Shown piece by piece: positions 48,653-59,600 of a stretch of DNA of 64,000 nt; within the stretch, counting starts at the first letter, position 1; every line of letters begins with the position of its first letter. Both the position numbers and the translations under genes were made by a program. Below the pieces are notes generated by a model. That model made no database searches. It was not told the DNA's origin and saw only the letters and a list, made by a program, of their open reading frames with translations. The stretch is from positions 7,130,001 to 7,194,000 of the forward strand of contig JBBMOL010000016.1 of the NCBI GenBank assembly GCA_037954665.1, given 5' to 3'. The stretch is from Laguncularia racemosa (lineage: Eukaryota > Streptophyta > Magnoliopsida > Myrtales > Combretaceae).

Positions 48653-50449
48653 ATGAAGGTTCAATCCCCACTTTTGAATTATACGTTTACACTATATAGT
48701 ATACCCTTGTACACCTGTTTTTCCCAGATTCCATGTTATTATGCTTTCTTAATTGTGTGTTGTTCTGATGCTTGCATGGATCTAGAAAAATAATGATTCA
48801 CATGATTAGAGGTAGCCAAAAAGGGATTCTAATATTTATTTTCCATTGAAATGTTGGCACTGACTGATTTTGCACATGATTAGAGTTCCTTTGATTTGCA
48901 TAAAAAACTTTAGGCAATCATCTTTTCTTATATTTAAAAGGGTTTTATCATATAATTTACTAATGATTTGATTTTTGCAGATTTATGATATACTTAATAA
49001 TTATGAGATTTATATATATATATATATATGGTTTCATTGACAAACTTAATTTAGTATGTACTGTTTCTTATTAGATCTATCAAATTTGTATTGCAGAAAG
49101 TTGTGGTGAGGATGGACGTACATGATGACAGGGAAAAGCAAAAAGCATTGAAAACTGTCTCAAGTCTCAGAGGTAAATGATCCTAATGGAAGATGCTTCA
49201 TCCATCCATTTTAATATTTTTAATTTTTCAAATAACCATGTACTTTAGTATGTATGGTATTAATAAATGGAGAATCGTTCAGTCCATCGTCATTTGATTA
49301 TTGACATAGTTTTAATACTATTCAGATTTCAATAATTAGATGGTTATTAATTTTTTTGGCACCATTTTTATTTATTTATTTTAGCTTTAAATTCCAGTAA
49401 GGTAAAGTAACATAGTATACAATGCTTATTTTGAGCGTCATCGACTCCTTGGATTTTGTCTGGTGAATGAATACGAATCCCAACTACCATTGCCATGTCA
49501 TATGGACCATTCAGTTGGCAGAAAATTTTATTGCAAACCCAATCTATGAAGTACAAATTATAAACCCAACCTCTAGCAAATGTATCAATATTAGTGACTA
49601 GTGCTTTACCATGTATTGAATATTCATCACATGTCATGTGATTTATAACCAAGTTTATACAATTATTTTATTTTTATTTTTAGTGGGTTCCACTGGTCAA
49701 TTTATGTTGCACCAACTTTTTCATACTATTTATTTTTCTAATGGGACTAAACAAGATGAAATCAACAGAGCAAATGGATCTGAGTACTGTTTTCAGTATT
49801 CGACTTATGGATCTTGGGTTCGTGCTATTAAATATGGTCTGTTCGATTTGGTTCTGTACAGGAATTGATGCCATGACAATGGATATGAAAGAAAGGAAGT
49901 TGACAGTAATCGGGACAGTTGATCCGGTGAATGTAGCAAGCAAACTGCGCAAATATTGGAAGACCGATCTTGTGTCGGTGGGGCCGGCGAAAGAGGAGAA
50001 GAAAGAGGAGCCAAAGAAGGAAGAACAGAAGAAGGAAGGCGCACCTAAAGAGGAAGCAAAGAAAGAGGAAGGGTGGTGGTAAGGGAGACCAAAAGGAGGG
50101 GGAAGGAAAGAAGGATGGTGAAGCGAAACCCGAAGAGGGCAAGAAAGACGAAGGAAAAAAAGATGATGGTGGTAAGAAGGATGAATCCAAGAAAGAAGAA
50201 GGGCCAAAGAAAGCGCTTCAAGTTGTTCCTCAACAACCACCACCGTTTAATCCCTATATGATGGAATATGCCAGAGGGTACAGGCCACCTTATAATCCGT
50301 ATGTGAACCAGCCCCACTATAATCCTTACATGAATGGATACTACATGACTACACAAAATCCTTACATGGTGTCACAAAACCCTCCTATTACCACCCACTA
50401 CTATCCTCCGACTGCAGAGGAGAACCCAAGCACCTGCACAATTTGCTAA
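48653..50449 (+). CDS. HIPP: HMA-domain isoprenylated protein, frameshifted in this sequence
   Basis: Exons are 48653-48658 (ATGAAG only), 49097-49172 and 49862-50449, all GT-AG with consistent phase. The start MK|KVVVRMDVHDDREKQKAL is typical of the HIPP family, and the gene resembles Arabidopsis At1g01490. Residues 3-55 form an HMA beta-alpha fold (SSLRGIDAMTMDMKERKLTV, then VASKLRKYW), but the metal-binding CxxC is absent (MDVHDD). Next comes a Lys/Glu-rich tract, then a Pro/Tyr/Asn-rich tail with repeated NPYM, ending in the CaaX box CTIC for farnesylation. The annotated frame hits TAA at 50080-50082 after 100 aa. The K/E-rich tract, NPY tail and CaaX continue in the next frame from 50072 to 50449. 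One extra G in 50071-50073 explains this; without it the length would be 222 aa. Membrane-associated metal or protein-binding roles are inferred from the family. Confidence 0.9.
50070..50084 (+). other. Frameshift site in the HIPP gene
   Basis: The upstream frame reads E-E-G-W-W-stop across GGGTGGTGGTAA, and the frame one base later reads G-G-G-K-G-D and stays open to the CaaX box. The G run 50071-50073 is the likely place of a one-base insertion. The same site also contains GGTAAGG, a good splice-donor match. Joining 50078 to 50284 (acceptor GTACAG) would also restore the frame. Confidence 0.8.
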
Positions 50450-50459
50450 TAATAATCTC

Positions 50460-51285
50460 GTGCGGTTTCTGAAGATGAAAGGGAGTGATTTTTAGCCTGT
50501 TGGTTTCATGTCTCGACTCTGAAGTTGGAGGTGAATTTGGCAAAAAATGTGTTATCAATGTTCTTCAGGGGAAGTTGTACTACATTCAGGAAAAGGATTA
50601 AATCTTGTGTATATACTTGAGTTGTTGTCTCTTTGATACTGTTTCGCGCATGTAATATCTAGACAGCCTCCATATAAATTTTGAAGATGGATCACTTGTG
50701 GTATATATACAACACTTTATACAATCCTTTTTTCAAGAGGTTGCTTTGCATACTAGGTTAAGTTGATGCTCAACATTTGCATCAACAACATACTTCTCAT
50801 CTTTTTTTTTTTTTGAGGTTTTAACTATTTGTAGCTCAAATCCATGTCTTGATCAAGCTTCTTGGAGGCACAATACTAGTGTGAAAATTTACAAGAACCT
50901 TCTTGAACATAAACATAGTTTTAGAAGAACGATGACTTTCATATATAGATTTCTTTAATCTCTAAGATTCTATAGTAATTTTCTTTTTTCTTTATTTTTT
51001 ATCTAAATTTATTTTATCCAATGTCTAGTAGATTCTCTCTATGTAAGAGAATGCATGATTTTAAACTTTATTGAGAAAGATAGGCATGTAGCATATTATT
51101 TTTATTGAAGAAGTGGCGATCGCTCCTTGTCCACTTACAAAATGACAAAATATGGATCATTGAGTTGGCAAAATATAAAAACATAGATTACGTTTGTAAT
51201 GGATTATGAACTGTATGTAAATCTTTTCTGGAGAACTATAAATCCTTACAAATGCCAGATCTACATTAAAAAATAAATAAAAAAA
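50460..51285. other. HIPP 3' flank, no gene seen
   Basis: The first 200-300 bases are probably 3' UTR; no polyadenylation site could be fixed. The remainder is AT-rich with only short frames. Confidence 0.45.
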
Positions 51286-51290
51286 TACTG

Positions 51291-51732
51291 ATGGATCCTA
51301 TAAATCGAAATGGTCCAAAACATCCGATTCATCGTATCCAAGTGGACAAAAGAATGTTAGCACACTATGAGTCCTTGTTTCTGCGCAAGATTCCAATGGG
51401 CTTTCACGTCTTCGATAATGGTTATTCAGACACGACGAATCATGGAATACAAAATCATTGTTTTAATACTACGCATGAAGACCCTAACTATTATAATCGT
51501 ATCAGCAAACATCACGGTACTATTGCACGTGATTCGGTCGCATGCATTTCACTGTCATTTACGTCCTCTGACAAAGCAGAGAATCGTACCATCAGGCAAG
51601 TGTGAGAAACTTGAGAGGGAGTTCTGCATGTTTGGCGAGAGCTACCGGTCAACTTCATGGTTTAAATGCTCGGCTGCCTCAATATCCGTGTTTGAAGTTA
51701 GGCTGACGAAAAAACTAGAGAGAAAATTATAA
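51291..51732 (+). other. Two overlapping open frames of unknown meaning
   Basis: ATG frames 51291-51605 (104 codons) and 51367-51732 (121 codons) overlap in different phases. Composition here is much less AT-rich than the surroundings. The second predicts a basic protein with a possible membrane segment (LTIIIVSANITVLLHVI) and a C-terminal part containing several Cys. I recognise neither; the minus strand is also partly open. It may be a decayed gene or element piece. At most one frame can be real. Confidence 0.2.
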
Positions 51733-51739
51733 GAGTAAA

Positions 51740-54700
51740 AAGCAGCATAAAAACTTTAAAATAATTAAAATTAAGTATAGTAGTTTAAATATAATATCAC
51801 TGTTATGGTATTATTATAATAACATTAAATTAAATTATTGTAACATAATAAGATATAATAATTTTTATTTGAACTATTTAATATAATGTTGATATTTTAT
51901 TTTAATTATTTAATATAATATTTATTATCTGTTTTAACCATTTCAAATTTTGATTTTCTACTTAAATTTGATTTCAAATATTAATTTCTTTATTTGTATT
52001 TTCCCAAATAATAAATAAACCGAAACACATTTCGTATATTCGTATTTTAAATATAAATAAGGGTAGATATTTCAAAAAGATGTCAAATTATAGTTTATAT
52101 CCTAGATGGAACTATTGATTGCCAAAGCAGAGTTGAGCATGTAACAAAGCAATGACACCTGTGGAGTCCTGTGTAGAGATTTACTGCTTAATCAAAATAA
52201 CAAGTAGAATGGCAGAGGGCAAGCAACATTATTGCCATACTATCTATACATGCTGGAGATTTTGAAATCTAATATCAATCAAAATCTATTTCTTTTTTAG
52301 GCAATTGATCGGGTGGCGATGGACTAGGGATGTCGGTCTGTCTCGATTTATTTCTTTTTTTATCCTTTTAGATTAGGCTTATTTGGTTCCTTTGTAAATA
52401 TTTGTAGTAGGCTTTATTTATATGAGATTTCTCACATAAATCCTCATGTATTGTTTTCTTTTTTTACATTTTCTTTTTTCTTCTTTTTTTTTATTTCTGT
52501 TGGTTACTTGTACCATAACAACTTATCTATATAGTTTGTACACAAAAAAAAAAGACTATACATGCAAACATTTCAATAGTCAATAAAAATCTAGGTATAA
52601 CTCAATAGTGAGTGACGAAAATCGTAATAGTGTGTTGATGATTGATAGGATTAATAGTTAAGTGCTCTTGGCAAACTCAAAATCATATCAAAAAGGAGGA
52701 TTGAAATCATTTCAAAAGATGCCGATATTTGATGGTGGAAATTGCAAGGGGCTGGGTGGCCATGAAGGGCAGAGAAGGCTAAGGCGGCAGCAGCAGCAAC
52801 AGCAGGAAGGAGGACCAAAAATTAATAAGCACCACCAAAATCTTCATTACACAGGAGCATAGGCAACAAGCCTAGGTAGGATCTTGGGTGGGATCTACGT
52901 CTAGGTTGTCCTGTCAGCGATGAGATCTCTCATGACCGAAATGGACCCCATGAAGTCTATTTTCCACCGCCCAGGTTACGTGTATGGATGCTCAAAAAGA
53001 GGAAGGCCTATTCAGCATTCGCAAAGGACAATATCGATTCGTCCTTGTCATGTGCTATCTTCACCCTATTTGACACAAAAGTGGTGCCATGCTTGACCAT
53101 TATAAAGAGGAGGAAAAGGTGTACCTAGGAGAAAAGATTATGACTCTGATATGGGACCTTGTTCTACTTTTTAGCAATAAATTCTTTAGTTTAAACATTT
53201 TTATTTTTTATACATCACGTCGTTTACTTTAAATAAGGAGACTTAACTTCAGTAAATAAAAGTATAAAAACCGAAAAAACCTTTAATTCTTATTGTAATT
53301 TGTAGTTTTAAAATGCATTATATTAGATCCCTTTATTTTAGGCGCACAAATAATGGTGTGTATCCATCTAATATGGTGAAGAAATGCAAAAAGAGAAATA
53401 TTTTTGTTTCATTTATTTGGTTAATAATATAAAAAGGAAATAGATAGAAAGTGTATTCGGTAACTTCACCCTAATTTCCTTCTATTTGTACTTCAAATTA
53501 TTATAAAAAAAAAAAAAAAGATTTCAATATGAAAATATTTTTACCAATTTCTACTAGTTATTTAAGTTACCAGCCATCAAATTTCCTTTTCTTTTTCTTC
53601 ATTTCCTTCTATTCCCAAACATATTGTAAGTGCGTATCATAGTGCCTTCCCTTTTTTTATTATTTATAAACGAATTTCCATTAAACATGTTCATTAAATT
53701 GACTATATTACGTATTTAGATTTTCAAACATATCTAATAAGCAAGTCATATAATGAGTGGCCTCCCTTTTTTCTTTTTATTATTTATAAACGAATTTCTA
53801 CTAAAAACGTTCATTAAACTTGCTATATTACGTACTTGGATTTTCAAATATATATAATAAGTAAGTCATATAATGAGTGAGGTTTTTAATTACATATCAA
53901 TTTAAATCTGAACGTGATACACAATATCTTAATGTGAATTACAGGCAGCCTGGATAGAAAGGTTTTTATTATTTGTTTATTATTATTTTTAAGGGGATTT
54001 GGTAATGTCCTATTCATCTCATAGCTTAGGTCATCTTTCGTCTTGTGTCATGTGACCAGAAATAAAGAACTAGCAACTCTTGAAATATAGTATTAGGGCA
54101 CGGTGGAGTCTGTGAATTGCAATAATATTCAAAGTAGCCATTCAATGCACTATAGCTATAATGTTACATACATTGACTGTAGAATTATTTTAAGGTTTTA
54201 ACTATAACAAATATTGATAAAAAAGTATAAAAATGTTAAATATTCTAAAGTTTTAGTTATAGTAAATATCAATGAAAGGAGGGAAACAAACTTTTTTTTT
54301 TTTTTTCACCAAACAATCCTTGAATGAGGAATATTTTCTTATAACAACTTGAGGATTTAGCAATGATTTCATTTGTCGACAGCATATCTCTTCAACACCG
54401 CTGTGTATAAAATAATGACCCTATTGAGAATAACATCCCTAATTATTTGTACAACTTGCTGAGGGAATCTTTTTTATAGATTTTTGAATGAGAATGGTGA
54501 TTTTTTAATGAGTTTCACTAATTTTTCACTACATAAAATACTTGAGCTTACCTATGGATAAAATTAATCCATATATAAATCCCTAAATATAAAACCTTTT
54601 TTGCTTTACAATATTCATTACCCATTTTACTAATAAAAAAGCCTACTATAATATTTTTAATACCTCAAAACACTCACTAACATTTTATAATAAAGAAAGC

Positions 54701-55400
54701 TAGTCCTTTTAATATAATATTCCTCGTAGCAGTAATACATCATAAGTAATAGAGGATCGATGGGACAAGCACAGGCAAACATGCTGAATTTTAGTTAGTT
54801 GAAAGTTGTGATGAGAGGAAGAGTGACTAGGATTTTGGTGATAATAATCAATAAAGGCGTGAATTGTCGGCTCAATTCCATATAAAGATTAGGATACCCT
54901 GTTTCGGCTCAGCACAGTGTAGCGTAGTGAAGTACCGCACCGTCATTGTGGACCCAAAAGCCTAAACCTAGTCATATTTGTAACACACGTAAAAAAATAA
55001 AATGTCAATTTGCCAACTGACTATACCTACCTGGGGTACTTTGGGACGATTTGAAAATCAAACCCCCTTGAATTTTAGAATTACCACAAACTTACTCATA
55101 TTTACTGCTTTAACTGCAACTTGCATTCCTTGATTTGACCAATAAATACTTGTCATGTTACGTATGAATATAGTTAATTTAATTTGATATTTCTTAAATT
55201 TAAGCTTTAAATATAAATTTTAATAAGTAAAAAACCAATTGTATATAACATTTATAGCAATTTAGAATTTTATATGTAAAATTAAAAAAAAAAACCCCGA
55301 AAACTTATATAATAACTTTAACATTCTCTCTCTTATTTTTCACGAATCATTTTTTCATAAGCCTAAGGGTTTTCATTTTTCCAGCCAACGGTCGGATGAG
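51740..55400. other. Intergenic, no supported gene
   Basis: AT-rich with one GC-richer patch (52.73-53.15 kb) that includes a CAG/CAA run (52786-52806) inside a 66-codon frame lacking recognisable content. No exon structure or known family seen. Confidence 0.45.
53641..53880. repeat. Diverged 120-bp tandem duplication
   Basis: 53641-53760 and 53761-53880 align with a period of exactly 120 and no gap after the first 20 bases. They share TATTTATAAACGAATTTC, TATATTACGTA and AAGTCATATAATGAGTG, with about 13 differences in the last 100 bases. It is older than the duplication at 47.4 kb. Confidence 0.9.
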
Positions 55401-56600
55401 TCTGTTTGATTGTGTGGTTTTGAAATCAAAGCTTCACAAGACTCAATGATGTCATTATCATCATCTATTGTTCAATCCTTTGCCGCCTCCAAACCACATC
55501 ACCTAAACAATTCCAAACCACCCCCAACAAAAATAAATAAAACAACTTGTAGTATAACTCTTTAAATCGAGTTGCAGCTCAAATTTTTAAACTCGATAAA
55601 AACATTAAGTCAAACTCAATCTGAATTTTTAAATTGAGCCCCTACTCAAAGCTCAATATTTTAATCTCAACCCAACTCGTTTAAACCTGTAAATAATTTC
55701 CAGGATATTAACCTTGTGGAATCTCATACCTTATCAGATCAGATTATCGAACTTCACGTGAGTAATCATGATGGTAGTTTAGAAAATATTTCCCAACGAA
55801 GTAAACACAATCACTCTAAAAGGCTGGACCACCAGCCAAGTTTGCAAGATCAGCATGCTCTAGAAAGTGCCGGTCCAGTTTCCATTGCACACATGAACCC
55901 GCACTGCTACTTTTTAGATACCCTAATAGTTAATTAGTTACCGTACCTACGTAGGCGGTCATGAGACAACATCCATCATTTTAGATGGATGGTGAACAAT
56001 CTTGTGACAAACTCCTACCAAACATGATTAAAGTGAATACTTTAAATTTCCACCAACTACAATCTTTGTTTTCCACCATAAATTGAAAGAACACTTTCAA
56101 CCACAAGAAAGCAGCCTGATTCAGTGCACCAAATAATAGCTTTCGATCAGTGGTTGAAATCGAAACAATAGTTCAACAAAATCATGGTTATACAAAAAAA
56201 ATGACATTAAGGGTTAAACCAAGATAACAACAGCCATATAGCCTCTTAAAAGCCGAAAGTATCCAATTTTCACTTTCTGGTCATAGAAAGTGATCTTGAA
56301 AAAGCATTTGCAGACCAACCCACCCACAGCGATTTTGCGATCTCCATTCATCACATAGGCCTCAGAGATATAACATAAGTAAAGGAAAACTTGAATTTGC
56401 TCTCTCAAATCACATATTCATATTTCTATAGCAATTCAGTTCGTTCCTACGTAATTGCCTCAACAATCCCAAGACTGGCATTAGTCCCTCTTCCTTTTCT
56501 ACTTCATAATAACAACTGGAAAAAGAAGACATGAACGCCTTTCCAGCTCGGATAGTGCAATAAAGTCAAAAATTACTTACATGTGCAATTTCACATTACC
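55400..56600. other. Intergenic and TRAIP 3' flank
   Basis: Contains a CTCAA/GAGCT-rich repeat piece at 55.56-55.69 kb. The frame 55716-55937 is unrecognised. The last few hundred bases before 56620 are probably the 3' UTR of the minus-strand TRAIP gene. Confidence 0.4.
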
Positions 56601-56619
56601 TATGAACACAGGTTATTGA

Positions 56620-56665
56620 CTATTGACCCCTCTTCCCAAAAAAATGCTCTATTTGCAAGCATCCC
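56620..56665 (-). other. PIP-box-like C-terminus of TRAIP
   Basis: The last coding exon ends with QGCLQIEHFFGKRGQ. The I-E-H-F-F core fits the hydrophobic and double-aromatic part of PCNA-binding PIP boxes, but the first position is Cys rather than Gln. PCNA binding is inferred from the family. Confidence 0.45.
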
Positions 56666-59600
56666 TGAGAATGAGGTATACCCATCTTAGATTCATTTTT
56701 GCTCCTCTTTGCAGAAATCTGCTTAACATCCTGCACAAAGGACAGCAGATGTTATGCGTGGATTTACACCACAGGGAAGGTTCAAGTAAAGCATGAAAAA
56801 AATAAGACACCAATAAAACTTTTTCTAGATCGATTGTCCAATCTTAACAATTATTCACAATGCTGTCAACACTGGCAATCCTCAAACTCGAGAAAAACAA
56901 CTTTTACTCTCATTCAATACCACAAGGAAACAGATATTGAAGTGGATTCTGTAAAAGTACCACTGAGGACTGGAAAGGTCTCAAGGCTTTAACTCTACCA
57001 CCTCTGCCATCAGATCCAACACCAATCAAATTACCGCTGCTGATATTCAGTCCCTGCAGATTCTTTGTTGTTGTATCCTGACTCCGCTTGCACCACTTTC
57101 CCAAATACCTGCTTGCTCCATCTGGACCAAGCAATCCACCTGAAAAACATATATCTCCTACAGAAGATCATAACAAATGGCAAGATCTATCAGAGTTCTA
57201 GCTGAAGACAACAAAGTCAAATAATTATAATGGCTTAGATGATTTCAGCAAAAGCTAACTTCAGAACAAAAGCTACCTGGCCTAGAAAGCGGAATTGATG
57301 CATTTTCTTTTATAATATTAATTGTCGGCGTATCATCATCAAGAAGCATAACATCATCATCTACAGCAATAGCATTCCCTTGACTAGTATTCCTCTCCGG
57401 CCTTGAACATGAAAGTTCATTCGGGCTGGTCAATCTATTGGGAACCGTAAATTCCTTTTTAGCATTAGAATTTATATCCAAAGTTGAGAGTTTAGCCTTA
57501 TCAATGGCATTCTCACTGGTTTTAGGATTCGAAAACCCATTACCAGCAATAGGAGGTTCTTCAACATCTTCATCAACAATCACATAAACATCAGCTCTCT
57601 TATCGGGAATTAAAGAATCGGCTGTGCGGGTGGGATTATTCGTGGCCCCATCTTTCACAGAATGCATATCATGATTTATCGAAGAACATTTTGAATTATT
57701 TAATGTGCAATGAGTTGAATCTGTAAGAGTTCTGGCGATGGAGGATTGCCTACATTGATCTTCTGATGCAGCCTCTTTGTGAATTGAAGTAGAATTATAA
57801 TCAACCTTATTAGGCTTAGCTCCCTCATTACCGTGCATTTTTGAAAGTTTCAGAGCTCTCAAAGCTTCGTTCTCTTTTGCTTCAATAGCAGTCTCAAGCT
57901 CTTGGACCCTGATCTGGTAATCCCAAGAAAACAGGTCATTTCTCCCAAATTTGGAATCAGACAGACAGAATTGCCACATGCTAAATAAGATACGTCACCT
58001 TCAATTTACTAATTTTCTCTTTGGCCTTTTCAAGTCTTCTACTGCAACGAGCTTCCCCTCTTCCAAGATGATTACATTTTGCCATCAGTTCTTTATAACT
58101 CCTGTACAATGCAAATGTTTTGAGTTTTAGCATGTCAAGACCAGCTAATTGGAAGATTGAAAAGGCAAGACTCCAAAGACTGTATGGATAACTCACTTAT
58201 TGCGGATGACCAAAGAATTTTTTAGTACATCTATGGTCTCTCCAGTGTTGGCCCCACTACCAAGAGAAGCAAGCTTAAGAACTTCATCTTCCTCCAAGTC
58301 CAAATCAGATGCCCTATCAAGAGAGTCAATCAGTTTGCAACAAGAAACAACTAAGCAACTACAGATGAACAAAAAAATAAATGTCCCTTTATGGATAAGC
58401 CTACAATTTAAGTGCTGCAAGCTCTTTGGCTAATGCCATATTTCTTTCCTGCAACTTTAAGCATTCAGCTGTAGATTTTTCAAGTTCCTGGAAAATTTTA
58501 GGCCGAAATGAAATGAGAAACTCTGAGGCTGCAATTTTAAAAATAAGATGCGTTGAATTTATCCCTAGATATTTAGAACCTGGGATTTCAAATGAAGCAG
58601 CTGCTGAATGGTAGCTTTCTGTTGGACAGCTTCATCCTTTGATGCTGCCTCCTTTCTTGCCAGCTCCTTGTAAAGATGCAACTGTAGAAGGATTGCACCA
58701 CAAGAACTGCGTGAATACTAATTCAAATAGTTGCCCAACCTCATCATGAACTGCTTATGACCTGATATAACAAAGAACTAATTTCTAACACCTCAGAGAT
58801 CCCATTTCAGGCAGAAGGTGGAAGAAAGTTGAACTATATAAATTATATATATCAGATCAATGTACCGGTGGTCTGCTGCCACATTTAGCATGAAGGAACA
58901 GATGGAACAGAATTTATCATTATTTTCCTATGTCTGATGGTCCTGGAGAAATAGCTGTTAGAATATATTGCCATTGTGCTTTATTCTATTTATGGATGAA
59001 AAGAAAAGAAGGTTCAGCAGTTTAGCTTTTTGAATTGTTGTTTTGCTTCTCGGATATGAAAGAATAACATAATGGAGAAAAAACAATAAATGTGACATGA
59101 TAATTTATCTCAGCCATATATATAAAAAATCTATATATAATTTAAAGCTAACTTCTCTGTAAAATTATGCCATATTTCGAAAAAAGAAAAAGAAAAAAAG
59201 TAGAAAAAATAGCACATTAATCCTGGAATACTTCAAGCTGTATGAGATTACAAGCTAAGTTTTTCTATTTCCTTCAGGTTGCTTGATGAGTCTACAGGGA
59301 GATAAAATGTCACAATCAGAAGGCAAAATCTTAAGAGAACAACGGTTTTATGCTATTGAAATAAGCACAACCAATCCACTAGACTGCACCATTTGATGGA
59401 ATCCAGAATGTTGATCCATTCCATGAAAACCATGTTCGAAATGTATTACTGCTCAATGCTAGTATTCAACCAAAAAAAGTATATATATATATATATATAT
59501 TTTAAAAAGGAAAAAGAAAAAGCACTGCTGATGCTGGAGATGAATTGCTTCAAAGAAGCTCTTTCAGTACCAGCAGGGTTCTTTGACTACACAACCCATA

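Noticed and set aside
49680..50356. Long minus-strand and alternative plus-strand frames rich in Ser/Phe/Pro or Arg
   Set aside because: They are complements and other phases of the HIPP Lys/Glu-rich exon; only the downstream part of the frame ending at 50449 belongs to the gene.
52662..52862. 66-codon frame with a Gln run
   Set aside because: The Gln run comes from a CAG/CAA repeat and the rest shows no family features or exon signals.
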